DNA from: an uncultured Flavobacteriales bacterium
Lineage (GTDB): Bacteria > Bacteroidota > Bacteroidia > Flavobacteriales > Flavobacteriaceae
Assembly (NCBI GenBank): GCA_913063255.1
Contig: CAJXYJ010000007.1
Span: 1-42,958 of the forward strand
Direction of reading: 5' to 3'
Length of the DNA stretch: 42,958 nucleotides
Shown: one piece after another, positions 8,239 to 17,783 of the stretch
Layout of the letters: each line of letters starts with the position of its first letter
Numbering within the stretch: the first letter of the stretch is position 1
Program-made: the position numbers and the translations under genes
The notes under the pieces: model-generated
The model's database searches: none
The model's input: only the letters and a program-made list of their open reading frames with translations
Told to the model about the DNA's origin: nothing

Positions 8239-10383
8239 ATGAAAAAAATAATTCTATTATTACTTACGATTTTTATTTGTAGTAATTTCTCTTTAAATGC
8301 TCAAGAAGTTGAGGATGCGTTTACTTGGCCTAAGGAGATTGTAACTCCTAATAAATCTGTCATTACTCTATACCAACCTCAACTAGAATCTTTTGAGGGT
8401 AATGTTTTAGAAGGAAGAATGGCGGTTACTGTCAAGATTGCTGAAAAAGAAATGATTTTTGGAGCGGTTTGGTTTAAAGCTAATTTATCAACTAATAAGG
8501 AAGAACGAACCGCCTTATTAGAAAAAATGCATATCGTAAAGACTCATTTTCCAGAGATTGTTGACGCTGAAAAAGGGGATCAATTTGCTCTAATTTTAGC
8601 TAAAGAAATGGAATCTTGGGATATTGAAATGTCCTTAGACAGATTGATTTCTTCACTTGAAGAAGTAGATGAGCTTAAAAAATTATCTGATAATATTAAT
8701 AATGACGCTCCTAAAATATACGTAAGAACTACACCGGCTGTACTTATAGTCATTGACGGAAAACCAATTTTAAAGAAAGACGAAAAGTCTGAGTTGGAAT
8801 ATGTTGTAAACACTTCCTTTTTTATTGTTAGGAAGGCTGGTAAAAAAGATTATTATTTTAAGGGAGGCAAATTTTGGTATACTTCCAAAGATATTTTAAA
8901 AGGTTGGAAAGCAACAAAAAGAGTACCGTCAAAAATTGAAAAATTTGCCAAAGAAAATTTAGAGGATAAAGAAACAAATACAGAGGAAGAAGAATCCTCT
9001 AAAGAAGCTCCAGAGTTAATTGTCGTTACAGATCCTTCTGAACTTATTCAAATATCTGGTGAAGTGGATTATAAAGCTATTGAAGGAACCAATTTATTGT
9101 ACGTTTCTAATTCAGAAATTGATATTCTAATGGATATCACCTCTCAAAATCATTATATATTACTCGCTGGTCGTTGGTATAAATCCAAATCATTAGAAAA
9201 TGGGGAATGGATTTTTGAAGAACCTGGAAATCTTCCTGAAGAATTTTTGCTAATTCCAGAAAATTCAGAAATGGAAACTGTTAGAGCTAGTATACCAGGC
9301 ACTCCGGAAGCAGCGGCTGCATTATTAGAACAATCCATTCCTCAAACCGCTACTATAGATAGAAAAACAGCAAAAGTAGAAGTGAAATATGATGGCGACC
9401 CTGAGTTTGAAAAAATTGAAGGAACAGAAATGTCTTATGCAAAAAATACGGATAAATCGGTTTTATTAATTGATGGAACTTTTTATTGTGTTGACAATGC
9501 GGTTTGGTTTTATTCTGATAAAGCAACAGGCCCTTGGACTGTTTCAGACAAAAGACCTACTGAAATAGACGAAATTCCAGCAGATAGTCCAGTGTATAAT
9601 GTTAAATACACTTATGTATATGATTCTACCCCTGAGGTAGTTTATGTTGGATATTTACCAGGTTATACCCACTCCTATATTTATAACGGAGTAGTTGTGT
9701 ATGGTACAGGCTACTATTACTATCCTTGGTATCGTCATTATTATTACCCAAGACATGTAACTTGGGGATACGGTGTACATTGGAGTCCTTATGCTGGATG
9801 GGGGTTCCACGTCGGAATTGGCTATGGCTGGGTAGGCTGGGGATTTCATCCTTACAGAAGAGCTTACTGGGGCCCAAGAGGATACAGAGCAGGATACAGA
9901 AGAGGATACAGGCATGGGTATCATAGAGGTGCTAGAAGTGGCTATCGTAGAGGATATGCCGCAGGTAGTAGGAATTCTAGTCGTAATAGAAATGTTTATA
10001 ACAATAGAAGTTCTGGTGTAAGAAATTCTAGTAACAACAGAGGTTCTAACAATATTAATAATAAGTCACGCTCTTCAGGAAAGTCTAATAATATGTACTC
10101 TGATAAAAGAGGAAATGTTTATCAGCGTAATCAGAATGGAAATTTTGATAGTCGTTCCAATAAACAAAGTCCAAGTACTAATCAAAGATCTCAAAATTCA
10201 ACAAATAGATCTTCACAACAAAATAGGTCTTCACAACAAAATAGATCTACACAACAAAACTTAAACAGGTCTTATCAAAATAGAAATTCTGGTAATCGAA
10301 GTTACAATAATTCTAGATCAAGCGGCGGAAGTCGAGGTGGAAGCAGAGGCGGAAGTCGTGGAGGCGGAGGCAGAAGAGGATAA
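8239..10383 (+). CDS. Exported protein with Tyr/Gly/Trp-rich zone and Arg/Gly-rich tail
   Basis: 714 residues. A signal peptide (MKKIILLLLTIF..., likely cut after NAQ) precedes about 430 residues of mixed sequence containing three similar blocks, each with a short strand-rich segment ending in a ..WY/WF.. pattern (FWYTSKDILKGW, RWYKSKSLENGEW, VWFYSDKATGPW). Residues about 455-575 are extremely rich in Tyr, Gly, Trp and His, ending in repeated GYRxGYR units. The last 140 residues are low complexity: Asn/Ser/Arg/Gln, then GGSRGGSRGGSRGGGG. No catalytic motif is seen. Similar proteins are sometimes annotated as carbohydrate-binding, which I cannot support from sequence. A cell-surface structural or polymer-binding role is a guess. 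Hairpin at 10406-10435 ends the unit. Confidence 0.85.
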   Translation: MKKIILLLLTIFICSNFSLNAQEVEDAFTWPKEIVTPNKSVITLYQPQLESFEGNVLEGRMAVTVKIAEKEMIFGAVWFKANLSTNKEERTALLEKMHIVKTHFPEIVDAEKGDQFALILAKEMESWDIEMSLDRLISSLEEVDELKKLSDNINNDAPKIYVRTTPAVLIVIDGKPILKKDEKSELEYVVNTSFFIVRKAGKKDYYFKGGKFWYTSKDILKGWKATKRVPSKIEKFAKENLEDKETNTEEEESSKEAPELIVVTDPSELIQISGEVDYKAIEGTNLLYVSNSEIDILMDITSQNHYILLAGRWYKSKSLENGEWIFEEPGNLPEEFLLIPENSEMETVRASIPGTPEAAAALLEQSIPQTATIDRKTAKVEVKYDGDPEFEKIEGTEMSYAKNTDKSVLLIDGTFYCVDNAVWFYSDKATGPWTVSDKRPTEIDEIPADSPVYNVKYTYVYDSTPEVVYVGYLPGYTHSYIYNGVVVYGTGYYYYPWYRHYYYPRHVTWGYGVHWSPYAGWGFHVGIGYGWVGWGFHPYRRAYWGPRGYRAGYRRGYRHGYHRGARSGYRRGYAAGSRNSSRNRNVYNNRSSGVRNSSNNRGSNNINNKSRSSGKSNNMYSDKRGNVYQRNQNGNFDSRSNKQSPSTNQRSQNSTNRSSQQNRSSQQNRSTQQNLNRSYQNRNSGNRSYNNSRSSGGSRGGSRGGSRGGGGRRG
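10207..10260 (+). repeat. Three 18-bp tandem repeats in coding sequence
   Basis: Units AGATCTTCACAACAAAAT, AGGTCTTCACAACAAAAT and AGATCTACACAACAAAAC are head-to-tail and encode three copies of a six-residue Asn/Arg-Ser-Ser/Thr-Gln-Gln unit. In-frame unit length allows copy-number change without frameshift. Confidence 0.85.
10327..10362 (+). repeat. Three 12-bp tandem repeats encoding Gly-Ser-Arg-Gly
   Basis: GGAAGTCGAGGT, GGAAGCAGAGGC and GGAAGTCGTGGA are in tandem and encode GSRG three times, making an RGG-like C-terminal tail. Local G+C is far above the surrounding AT-rich DNA. Confidence 0.85.
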
Positions 10384-10405
10384 TATATTTCTTTGTTATA
10401 TTTAT

Positions 10406-10435
10406 AAGCCTGATAATTAAAATATTATCAGGCTT
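10406..10435 (+). terminator. Terminator-like hairpin between convergent genes
   Basis: Perfect 12-bp inverted repeat AAGCCTGATAAT / ATTATCAGGCTT with a 6-nt loop, 22 bp after the exported-protein stop. The T tract behind it is short and interrupted (ATTCTATTT). The convergent metF ends at 10485, so it may serve both strands. Confidence 0.65.
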
Positions 10436-10484
10436 ATTCTATTTAAAGGCAATTAATTTTCTCTAATCTATTTTACAATAAAAG

Positions 10485-11441
10485 TTAAAATATTGAGGAA
10501 GCGATTTTTTTAATATTATCGCTCTTTCCCATAGAATAATAATGCAATACAGGAATTCCATTATTTTTTAATTCTTGAGATTGCTGTATACACCATTCTA
10601 TTCCAACTTCTCTTACCTGTGTATTGTTTTTACATTTTAATACTTCTCGTACCAATTCATCTGGTAAATCTACATGAAAACGATGGGGTATTAAGTTGAG
10701 TTGTTTTTTTGTTGCAATAGGTTTCAACCCGGGAATTATAGGAATCGTAATTCCTTCTTCTCTACATCTTTTTACAAAACTGAAATACTTTTCATTATCA
10801 AAAAACATTTGAGTTACAATATAGGTTGCCCCATTTTTAATCTTCTCTTTTAAGAAATGAATATCGCTATCCAAACTAGGAGCTTCCATATGTTTTTCAG
10901 GATATGCTGCTATACCAATACAAAAATTAGTAGCAGAAGTATTTTGTAAAGAATCGTCTAAATACATCCCTTTATTTAAATCCTGAACCTGAGTTACCAA
11001 TTCACTAGCGAAAGAATGCCCGTCTTTTTCAGGTGTAAAATAGGTTTCACTTTTTACAGCATCTCCCCGTAATGCCATCACATTTTCTATTCCTAAAAAA
11101 TCTAAGTCTATTAAGAAATTTTCTGTGTCTTCTTTTGTAAATCCTCCACATAAAATATGAGGAATGGCATCCACTTGATATTTGTTTTGTATCGCAGCAC
11201 AAATCCCAACAGTTCCTGGGCGTTTACGAACCACTTTTTTTTGGAGCAACCCATTAGCCATTTCAGTATAAACATACTCCTCTCGATGATAAGTTACATC
11301 TATAAATGGAGGATTAAACTCCATTAATGGATCTATATTATCAAATATAGATTGAATATGCTGCCCTTTTAGAGGAGGCAGTATTTCGAATGAAAATAAA
11401 GGATTTCCATTGGCATTATTTATATGTTCTGTTACTTTCAT
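10485..11441 (-). CDS. metF: 5,10-methylenetetrahydrofolate reductase
   Basis: 318 residues, close to the normal bacterial MetF length. It reduces 5,10-methylene-THF to 5-methyl-THF using FAD, providing the methyl donor for methionine synthase. Recognisable family blocks are FSFEILPP near residue 16 (active-site Glu), PFIDVTYHREEY (residues 44-55), NVMALRGD, CIGIAAYPEKH and TYIVTQMFFDNEKYFSFV with the folate/NADH-binding Gln and Phe. The ATG at 11439-11441 follows the metH C-terminal gene stop by 3 bp, so it is the last gene of the riboswitch-controlled methionine operon. Confidence 0.96.
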   Translation of the reverse strand: MKVTEHINNANGNPLFSFEILPPLKGQHIQSIFDNIDPLMEFNPPFIDVTYHREEYVYTEMANGLLQKKVVRKRPGTVGICAAIQNKYQVDAIPHILCGGFTKEDTENFLIDLDFLGIENVMALRGDAVKSETYFTPEKDGHSFASELVTQVQDLNKGMYLDDSLQNTSATNFCIGIAAYPEKHMEAPSLDSDIHFLKEKIKNGATYIVTQMFFDNEKYFSFVKRCREEGITIPIIPGLKPIATKKQLNLIPHRFHVDLPDELVREVLKCKNNTQVREVGIEWCIQQSQELKNNGIPVLHYYSMGKSDNIKKIASSIF

Positions 11442-11444
11442 CTG

Positions 11445-14126
11445 TTAATAGACAATATTTGGATTCAGCCACTTTTGAGCTTCTTCCTTGTTTATATTTC
11501 TCCTTTTACTATAGTCTTCAACTTGATCTTGTTTCATCTTTCCAAGTCCAAAATATTTCGCTTGCTTATTGGCAAAATAGTAACCACTTACACTTGCCGC
11601 TGGCCACATTGCCAAACTTTCGGTAAGTGTTACTCCAATGTTTTCTTTAACTTGAAGCACTTCCCAAATGGTATGTTTCTCCAGATGATCTGGGCAAGCA
11701 GGATAACCAGGAGCTGGTCTAATTCCTTTATAATTTTCTTTAATTAATTCTGAATTTGACAATTTTTCATCGGAAGCATACCCCCAATGTTCTTTTCTAA
11801 CTTGCTCATGTAAATATTCAGCAAAAGCTTCTACCAATCTATCTGCCAAAGCCTTTATCATTATCGAATTATAATCGTCTAAATCTTTTTCAAATTGCGC
11901 TGCTAACTCTTGAGTTCCAAAACCTGTTGTTACACAAAAGCAACCTAAATAATCTTGTTTTCCTGTTTCTTTTGGAGCAATAAAATCTGCCAATGCGAAA
12001 TTTGAAGCACCTTTTCTTTTCTTCAATTGTTGCCGAAGTGTTAAAAAGGTACTTTTCAAATTCTCTTCTTCTCCATAAAAAAATTCAATATCATCGGTAT
12101 TTATAGTATTGGCTTTAAACAAACCAAAAACAGCTTTAGCTTTTAGTAATTTTTCTTTAAATATTCGATTTAACATCGCTTGTGCATCTTTAAACAAAAG
12201 AGAAGCTTGATCTCCAACGACTTCATCTTTTAAAATATTAGGATATCTGCCATGCAAATCCCAACTTCTGAAAAAAGGCGACCAATCGATAAATTTTTCT
12301 AATTTAGAAATGTCAAATTCTTGAATTATTTGCACTCCCATTTGATTGGGCTTATGTATTTCTGAAGTATCCCAATCAATTTTTAGTTGGTTCTCTCTTG
12401 CTTTTTCTAGAGGCAAAAACTCTTTCTTTTTTGATCTATTTAAAAATTTTTCTCTAAATAATTCATACTCTTCTCTTATCTGATTTTTATATAAAGCATT
12501 ATCCTTTTTTAATAAATTCCCTACTACCGTCACCGCTCTAGAAGCATCATTTACATGAACAACCGTATGATTATAATGAGGTGCAATTTTTACAGATGTA
12601 TGTGCTTTAGATGTTGTTGCTCCTCCAATTAAAAGAGGGATATCTATATTTTGTTTTTCTAATTCTTGAGACAAGTAAACCATTTCGTCTAATGAAGGTG
12701 TAATCAAACCACTTAAGCCTATTATATCTACATTTTCCTTAATAGCTGCTTCAATTATTTTTTCAGGAGGAACCATCACTCCTAAGTCAATTATTTCGTA
12801 ATTATTACAACCCAATACAACGCTCACAATATTTTTACCAATATCATGAACATCCCCTTTTACGGTTGCCATTAAAATCTTACCAGAATAACTCGCTTTT
12901 TCATTTTTTTCTAATTCAATAAAGGGCTGTAAATAAGCCACGGCTTTTTTCATCACCCTTGCTGACTTCACTACTTGAGGAAGGAACATTTTTCCACTTC
13001 CAAAAAGATCTCCAACAACACCCATTCCTGTCATTAAATTCCCTTCAATTACTTCAATAGGCTTACTTGATACTAGCCTAGCTTCTTCAACATCTTCGAT
13101 AATAAACTTATCGATTCCCTTTACTAAAGAGTGTGTAATTCGGCTTTGTAAGTCTTCATTTCTCCATTCTTGTACAACAGATTCCTTTTCCTTTTTTTGT
13201 CCCTTTAGGGTTTCAGCAAAATCTAACAAACGCTCTGTAGCATCCTCACTTTTATCAAATAAAACAGCTTCCACTCTATCCAATAAATCTTTTGGAATGC
13301 TGTCATAAACTTCCAACATTTCAGGATTTACAATCCCTAAGGTCATTCCATGTTGAATTGCATGATATAAAAACGCAGCATTTATTGCTTCTCTAACGGT
13401 ATTATTCCCTCGGAAAGAAAATGACACATTACTAACTCCACCCGAAACATTCACATGAGGTAAATTTTCACGAATCCATTTAGTGGCTTTAAAAAAATCT
13501 AAGGCATTTTTTCTATGCTCTTCTAATCCAGTTGCCACTGGAAAAATATTAGGATCAAAAATGATATCTTGAGGAGGGAATCCTACTTTATTTACCAAAA
13601 CATCATAAGATTTCTTACAAATATCGATACGTCTTTGATAGGTATCTGCTTGCCCTATTTCATCAAAAGCCATTACGATTACAGCAGCACCATAGCGCTT
13701 TACTAATTTTGCTTGTTTTATAAATTGTTCCTCTCCTTCTTTTAAACTTATGGAGTTTACAATACTTTTTCCCTGAACCACTTGTAGCCCTGCTTCAATA
13801 ATTTCCCATTTGGAACTATCGATCATTAAAGGTACTCGAGCTATATCTGGTTCGGAAGCAATTAGATTTAAAAAGGTGACCATGGCCTCTTTGCCATCTA
13901 ACAAACCTTCATCCATATTAACATCAATAACCTGAGCGCCTCCCTCCACCTGATTTCTTGCTACCTCAATTGCTTCGGTAAAGTCACCTTCTTTTATAAG
14001 ACGTAAAAACTTACGAGAACCTGTAACATTAGTGCGTTCCCCAACATTTACAAAATTAGTTTCAGGACTAATCACCAAAGGCTCTAAACCCGATAATGTT
14101 AAATATTTTGGCTTGGTTTTAAGCAT
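11445..14126 (-). CDS. metH: Methionine synthase, folate/cobalamin/activation part of split MetH
   Basis: 893 residues covering the second, third and fourth MetH modules: pterin-binding barrel ([14 protein letters not shown] near residue 30), cobalamin cap and B12-binding Rossmann domain with the DxHxxG cobalt-ligand motif DVHDIG near residue 427 plus GLSGLITPS and GGATTS, and the SAM-dependent reactivation domain with [12 protein letters not shown] near residue 805. It moves the methyl group from 5-methyl-THF through cobalamin to homocysteine bound on the partner subunit. The homocysteine module is encoded by the preceding gene, which overlaps by 8 bp, suggesting translational coupling and 1:1 assembly. 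Two-gene MetH is common in Bacteroidota, so the split is not a frameshift artefact. Confidence 0.96.
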   Translation of the reverse strand: MLKTKPKYLTLSGLEPLVISPETNFVNVGERTNVTGSRKFLRLIKEGDFTEAIEVARNQVEGGAQVIDVNMDEGLLDGKEAMVTFLNLIASEPDIARVPLMIDSSKWEIIEAGLQVVQGKSIVNSISLKEGEEQFIKQAKLVKRYGAAVIVMAFDEIGQADTYQRRIDICKKSYDVLVNKVGFPPQDIIFDPNIFPVATGLEEHRKNALDFFKATKWIRENLPHVNVSGGVSNVSFSFRGNNTVREAINAAFLYHAIQHGMTLGIVNPEMLEVYDSIPKDLLDRVEAVLFDKSEDATERLLDFAETLKGQKKEKESVVQEWRNEDLQSRITHSLVKGIDKFIIEDVEEARLVSSKPIEVIEGNLMTGMGVVGDLFGSGKMFLPQVVKSARVMKKAVAYLQPFIELEKNEKASYSGKILMATVKGDVHDIGKNIVSVVLGCNNYEIIDLGVMVPPEKIIEAAIKENVDIIGLSGLITPSLDEMVYLSQELEKQNIDIPLLIGGATTSKAHTSVKIAPHYNHTVVHVNDASRAVTVVGNLLKKDNALYKNQIREEYELFREKFLNRSKKKEFLPLEKARENQLKIDWDTSEIHKPNQMGVQIIQEFDISKLEKFIDWSPFFRSWDLHGRYPNILKDEVVGDQASLLFKDAQAMLNRIFKEKLLKAKAVFGLFKANTINTDDIEFFYGEEENLKSTFLTLRQQLKKRKGASNFALADFIAPKETGKQDYLGCFCVTTGFGTQELAAQFEKDLDDYNSIMIKALADRLVEAFAEYLHEQVRKEHWGYASDEKLSNSELIKENYKGIRPAPGYPACPDHLEKHTIWEVLQVKENIGVTLTESLAMWPAASVSGYYFANKQAKYFGLGKMKQDQVEDYSKRRNINKEEAQKWLNPNIVY

Positions 14127-15120
14127 ATTGGTTTGCTTTTCTAGGTTTATAATTTTTGGCTACTTCAGCAATTGCTTTAATATGCTTTGGATTTGTACCG
14201 CAACAACCTCCAATAATATTTACAATATTATCTTTCAAGTAACTTTCAATAAGAGCTTGCATCTGCTTAGGAGTTTGTTCATATTCTCCAAATGCATTGG
14301 GCAATCCAGCATTAGGATGAGCCGAGGTATAAAATTCAGTTTTAGAAGATAAATTTTGCAAATATGGTTTTAATTGGTCAGCTCCTAGCGCACAATTAAA
14401 GCCTACACTTAATAAGGGAATATGAGATACGGATGCTAAAAAAGCTTCTACTGTTTGCCCCGAGAGTGTTCTCCCCGAGGCATCAGTAATTGTTCCAGAT
14501 ACCATTATTGGGACTTGAATATTTCTTTCTTCCAAAACCTCATCTATAGCAAATAATGCAGCTTTTGCATTTAAGGTATCAAAAATTGTTTCTACTAATA
14601 AAAGATCTACTCCTCCATCTAATAAGCCTTCAACTTGCAATTTATACGCTAGTCGTAAATCATTAAAAGTTACAGCTCGATATCCAGGATCGTTAACATC
14701 TGGAGACATACTTGCCGTTCTATTTGTAGGGCCAATACTTCCAGCAACAAAACGAGGTTTATTTGGATCTGATTTGGTAAACTCCTCCGCTACTTTTTTG
14801 GCAATTTTGGCAGATTCATAATTTAATTCGTAAACCAAATCTTCCATATGATAATCTGCCATGGCAATGGTAGTTCCTGAAAAGGTATTGGTTTCTACAA
14901 TATCAGCTCCGGCTTCAAAATACTTTCGATGAATTTCTGAAATAGCAGCAGGTTGTGTTAGTGACAACAAATCGTTATTCCCTTTTAAGGAACTCGAATA
15001 ATCTTTAAATCGTTCTCCTCGGAAATCTTCTTCAGAAAAATTATAATCTTGAAGCATGGTTCCCATTGCCCCATCTAAAACTAATATTCTTTTTTCGATT
15101 TCTTGCCAAATAGATCCCAT
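14119..15120 (-). CDS. metH: Methionine synthase, homocysteine-binding subunit of split MetH
   Basis: 333 residues, the first MetH module alone. It activates homocysteine with zinc held by three cysteines: Cys243 in GFNCALG and Cys306-Cys307 in GGCCGTNP, exactly the S-methyltransferase pattern. LDGAMGTML near residue 15 and NTFSGTT near 78 are further family blocks. Its 3' end overlaps the next MetH gene by 8 bp and its ATG lies 6 bp after the homoserine dehydrogenase stop. A stand-alone homocysteine methyltransferase is conceivable, but the overlap with the remaining MetH modules makes it the split N-terminal part. Confidence 0.94.
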   Translation of the reverse strand: MGSIWQEIEKRILVLDGAMGTMLQDYNFSEEDFRGERFKDYSSSLKGNNDLLSLTQPAAISEIHRKYFEAGADIVETNTFSGTTIAMADYHMEDLVYELNYESAKIAKKVAEEFTKSDPNKPRFVAGSIGPTNRTASMSPDVNDPGYRAVTFNDLRLAYKLQVEGLLDGGVDLLLVETIFDTLNAKAALFAIDEVLEERNIQVPIMVSGTITDASGRTLSGQTVEAFLASVSHIPLLSVGFNCALGADQLKPYLQNLSSKTEFYTSAHPNAGLPNAFGEYEQTPKQMQALIESYLKDNIVNIIGGCCGTNPKHIKAIAEVAKNYKPRKANQYA

Positions 15121-15126
15121 ATTGCT

Positions 15127-16269
15127 CTAATTTAATTTATCACTTAAGCGTAAAATATCTCCAAATACTCCTCTTGCGGTAACCGAAGCTCCTGCACCAG
15201 CGCCTTGAATTATAATTGGGTTCTTACCATAACTTTCCGTATAGATTTCAAAAATAGAATCAGATCCTTTTATCTGTCCTAACATACTATTCTTAGGAAC
15301 AGAGACCAATCGCACATCCAGAAAAGCACCATCATTTCTTGAAAGATCGCCATGAAGATCTCCAACATAACGAAGGACATGATCTGGATCTTGATTTTTC
15401 TTTTTTAAATGATAAGGAACATCAAATTCTTGTAAGCTATTCAGAAAAACCTCTTTCGAAACTTTACGTAATGCTTTAGGAATAAGATTTTCAATAGTTA
15501 CATCTGAAAACTCATTATGCAATTCGAGTTCACGGGCTAATATTAATAGCTTTCTCCCTACATCATTCCCTCCTAAATCTTCACGAGGATCTGGTTCGGT
15601 AAGACCTTTAGAAATTGCGCGTTGAAGTACTTTACTAAAAGGCTCATTTTCTTCCGAAAAATTATTAAACAAATAACTTAGAGACCCAGAAAATATCCCT
15701 TTTATTCTTGTGATATTTTCACCTGATAGATGCAATAACTTTATGGTATCTACCAATGGAAGCCCCGCTCCCACATTGGTTTCGTATAAATATTCTTTTT
15801 TGTTTAATGCAAGAATATTTCTCAATTCTTGGTAATAATCTAAACTTAGTGTATTTCCAATCTTATTAGAAGACACCAAATTAAACCCCGCTTCTACCAA
15901 AGATTTATAATCTTCAACAAATGCCTCGTTTGCCGTATTATCTATTGCAATAAGATTCTCCAAATTATTTTCCTTAGCGAAAGAAATCACATCGGTTACC
16001 GAAAAGGGAACTCCTTTTTTGTTTTTTGTATGATTCCAATTTTCATCAACACCAACCTCATTTAATAATAAAGTGGAGGAATTAGCAATTGCAAAAATGT
16101 TAAACTCTAAGGATCTTCGCTTTGAAATTTCTTTTTGGGATGCAAGTATTTGATTAATTAAAATACTACCAACATTACCATGGCCAAATATTGCCAGGTT
16201 GATTTGTTTCTTTTTTAATAGCGCTAAATCTACTAAAGATTTAGGGCTTTCATTTACAGCTGTACTCAT
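15127..16269 (-). CDS. Homoserine dehydrogenase
   Basis: 380 residues. It reduces aspartate semialdehyde to homoserine. The NAD(P) motif GHGNVG is at 29-34, the substrate-pocket segment NVGAGLPLVDT and FSGSLSYLFNNF follow, and EPDPREDLGGNDVGRKLLILAREL carries the catalytic Asp and Lys. It resembles the dehydrogenase half of bifunctional aspartokinase-homoserine dehydrogenase, but no kinase domain is present. It sits between the sulfhydrylase-like gene (11 bp) and metH (6 bp), giving the methionine operon its own supply of homoserine under SAM control. Symbol left blank because hom and the thrA/metL C-terminal half cannot be separated here. Confidence 0.92.
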   Translation of the reverse strand: MSTAVNESPKSLVDLALLKKKQINLAIFGHGNVGSILINQILASQKEISKRRSLEFNIFAIANSSTLLLNEVGVDENWNHTKNKKGVPFSVTDVISFAKENNLENLIAIDNTANEAFVEDYKSLVEAGFNLVSSNKIGNTLSLDYYQELRNILALNKKEYLYETNVGAGLPLVDTIKLLHLSGENITRIKGIFSGSLSYLFNNFSEENEPFSKVLQRAISKGLTEPDPREDLGGNDVGRKLLILARELELHNEFSDVTIENLIPKALRKVSKEVFLNSLQEFDVPYHLKKKNQDPDHVLRYVGDLHGDLSRNDGAFLDVRLVSVPKNSMLGQIKGSDSIFEIYTESYGKNPIIIQGAGAGASVTARGVFGDILRLSDKLN

Positions 16270-16280
16270 GTCAAAACGAT

Positions 16281-17450
16281 TTAAATAAAAAGAGAATTCT
16301 TTTCTTTAGTGATACTTTTCAGGCTCTCTGATAAATCTGATATTAAGTCTTCAGCACATTCAATTCCACAAGACAATCGAATTAAAGAATCTTTAATTCC
16401 CGATTTTAATCTAATCTCTCTTGGAATAGAAGCGTGTGTCATTTGGGCCGGATGGCATAGTAAACTTTTAACGCCCCCTAAGCTTTCTGCTAGTTTAAAA
16501 TACTGAGTATTAGTCACTACATTGACCGCTTCTTCTTGTGTGTCTTCTTTTAAAGTAAAAGACACAATTCCTCCAAAAAGACCATTTTGTTGTCGTTTTG
16601 CGATCTCATGATTTTTATGAGTTGCTAATCCTGGGTAATACACCTCTTGCACTGCTTCGTGATTTACTAAATACTTAGCCACTTTAAAAGCATTTTCACA
16701 TTGTTTTTTATAACGAATTTCTAGAGTTTCAATTCCTCTAATGGTTAAAAAACAATCCCAAGGTCCTAAAACTGCTCCAGAAGCATTTTGGACAAATTTA
16801 ATTTTTTCTGAAAGTTCTGCTGTCTTTGTAATTACCAAACCAGCTACCAAATCGGAATGCCCAGCAATGTATTTTGTACCGCTATGAATTACGATATCTG
16901 CTCCCAAATCTATAGGGTTTTGCGCAATAGGACTTGCAAAAGTGTTATCCACTATTAAAAGTGCATCTATGCTTTTAGCAATTTTAGATATTTCTTTTAT
17001 ATCGGATACTTTTAAGGTTGGATTGGTAGGCGATTCAATCCAAATAAGTTTTGTTTTACTGCTGATGTTTTTCGCAATATTACTTGCCTCTGTGGTATCG
17101 ACATAGTGAACTTTTATGCCTAATTTTTCGTAGACATGTGTAAATAATCGATAAGCTCCACCGTAAATATCATCTACAGCGATAATTTCATCACCAGCTG
17201 AAAGTAATTTTAAAACAGCGTCTATTGCAGCAAGTCCTGTGGAAAAGGCAAAGCCTGCATCCCCATTTTCTAATTTTGCCACAACGTCTTCTAAAACTTT
17301 ACGTGTGGGATTATTACTTCTGGCGTAATCAAACCCTTTGTTTACGCCTGGTGCTTCTTGAATAAACGTCGAAGTCTGATAAATTGGAACTGAAATAGCT
17401 CCTGTTAACGGATCACTCGGAATTGAGTGGATAATTTGTGTTGCATTCAT
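16281..17450 (-). CDS. Cys/Met-metabolism PLP enzyme (cystathionine gamma-synthase or O-acylhomoserine sulfhydrylase)
   Basis: 389 residues of the trans-sulfuration family. The PLP-binding lysine is Lys193 in HSGTKYIAGHSD, preceded by the cofactor Asp in DNTFASP near 168-174, with the substrate/phosphate contacts YARSNNPTR at 42-50 and STGLAAI at 70-76. As first gene after the SAM-I riboswitch and before homoserine dehydrogenase and metH, its likely job is to convert activated homoserine to cystathionine or homocysteine. The subfamily (MetB, MetZ or a lyase) cannot be settled by eye, and no homoserine acyltransferase is in the window. Confidence 0.9.
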   Translation of the reverse strand: MNATQIIHSIPSDPLTGAISVPIYQTSTFIQEAPGVNKGFDYARSNNPTRKVLEDVVAKLENGDAGFAFSTGLAAIDAVLKLLSAGDEIIAVDDIYGGAYRLFTHVYEKLGIKVHYVDTTEASNIAKNISSKTKLIWIESPTNPTLKVSDIKEISKIAKSIDALLIVDNTFASPIAQNPIDLGADIVIHSGTKYIAGHSDLVAGLVITKTAELSEKIKFVQNASGAVLGPWDCFLTIRGIETLEIRYKKQCENAFKVAKYLVNHEAVQEVYYPGLATHKNHEIAKRQQNGLFGGIVSFTLKEDTQEEAVNVVTNTQYFKLAESLGGVKSLLCHPAQMTHASIPREIRLKSGIKDSLIRLSCGIECAEDLISDLSESLKSITKEKNSLFI

Positions 17451-17573
17451 TTTTTTTAATTTTGAATTAATAAATGGATTAAATCAAATTCAAAATGCGC
17501 CTTTTTACAGACGTACCTTTTAAAAAAAATGTTATTAAGAATATTAGAATCTACTGAATGTAAATTCTTTTTG

Positions 17574-17688
17574 GTTATCTATCCAATTACTGAAATTTTC
17601 AGTAATAAAGTAGAATTTAGCACCTTCTTTATAAATAAAGGGTTGCTAAGGCTTCAATGGGTCTAATCCCTCCGCCTTTCTTGATAAC
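17574..17688 (-). promoter_or_regulatory. SAM-I (S-box) riboswitch of the methionine operon
   Basis: On the minus strand: P1 strand GTTATC (17683-17688 region), then AAGAAAGGCGGAGGGAT, TAGACCCATTGAAGCC, TTAGCAACC, a variable P3 hairpin, AGGTGCTAAATTC, a P4 hairpin built on TACTGAAA / TTTCAGTA (17588-17604), and the closing GATAAC (17574-17579) pairing with GTTATC. These are the conserved S-box blocks in order. It binds S-adenosylmethionine and lies about 124 nt before the first methionine gene. The expression platform is unclear: a hairpin with 9-bp arms at 17546-17568 follows, with a T-rich stretch further on. Confidence 0.93.
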
Positions 17689-17718
17689 AGTTTCAATAAG
17701 TGTTTGAACTTTGAGCTG

Positions 17719-17750
17719 CAAATATTCAGTCACAAAAAGTTAATATGCAA
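17719..17750 (-). promoter_or_regulatory. Candidate promoter ahead of the SAM riboswitch
   Basis: Minus-strand TTG (17748-17750), a 21-nt spacer and AATATTTG (17719-17726). The -7 box differs from TAnnTTTG at one position. Placement about 30 nt before the aptamer is right for a riboswitch leader. Confidence 0.35.
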
Positions 17751-17783
17751 GCTTTTTTGTGTTTTTATTTTTTAGAAGGGTTT

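Noticed and set aside
9626-9924. Two minus-strand ORFs and one plus-strand ORF in the Tyr/Gly-rich region
   Set aside because: Overlap the long exported-protein frame; low complexity there keeps alternative frames open by chance.
14110-14135. Frameshift in metH
   Set aside because: Both genes have proper start and stop codons with an 8-bp overlap at a domain boundary, and the two-gene form is common in this phylum.
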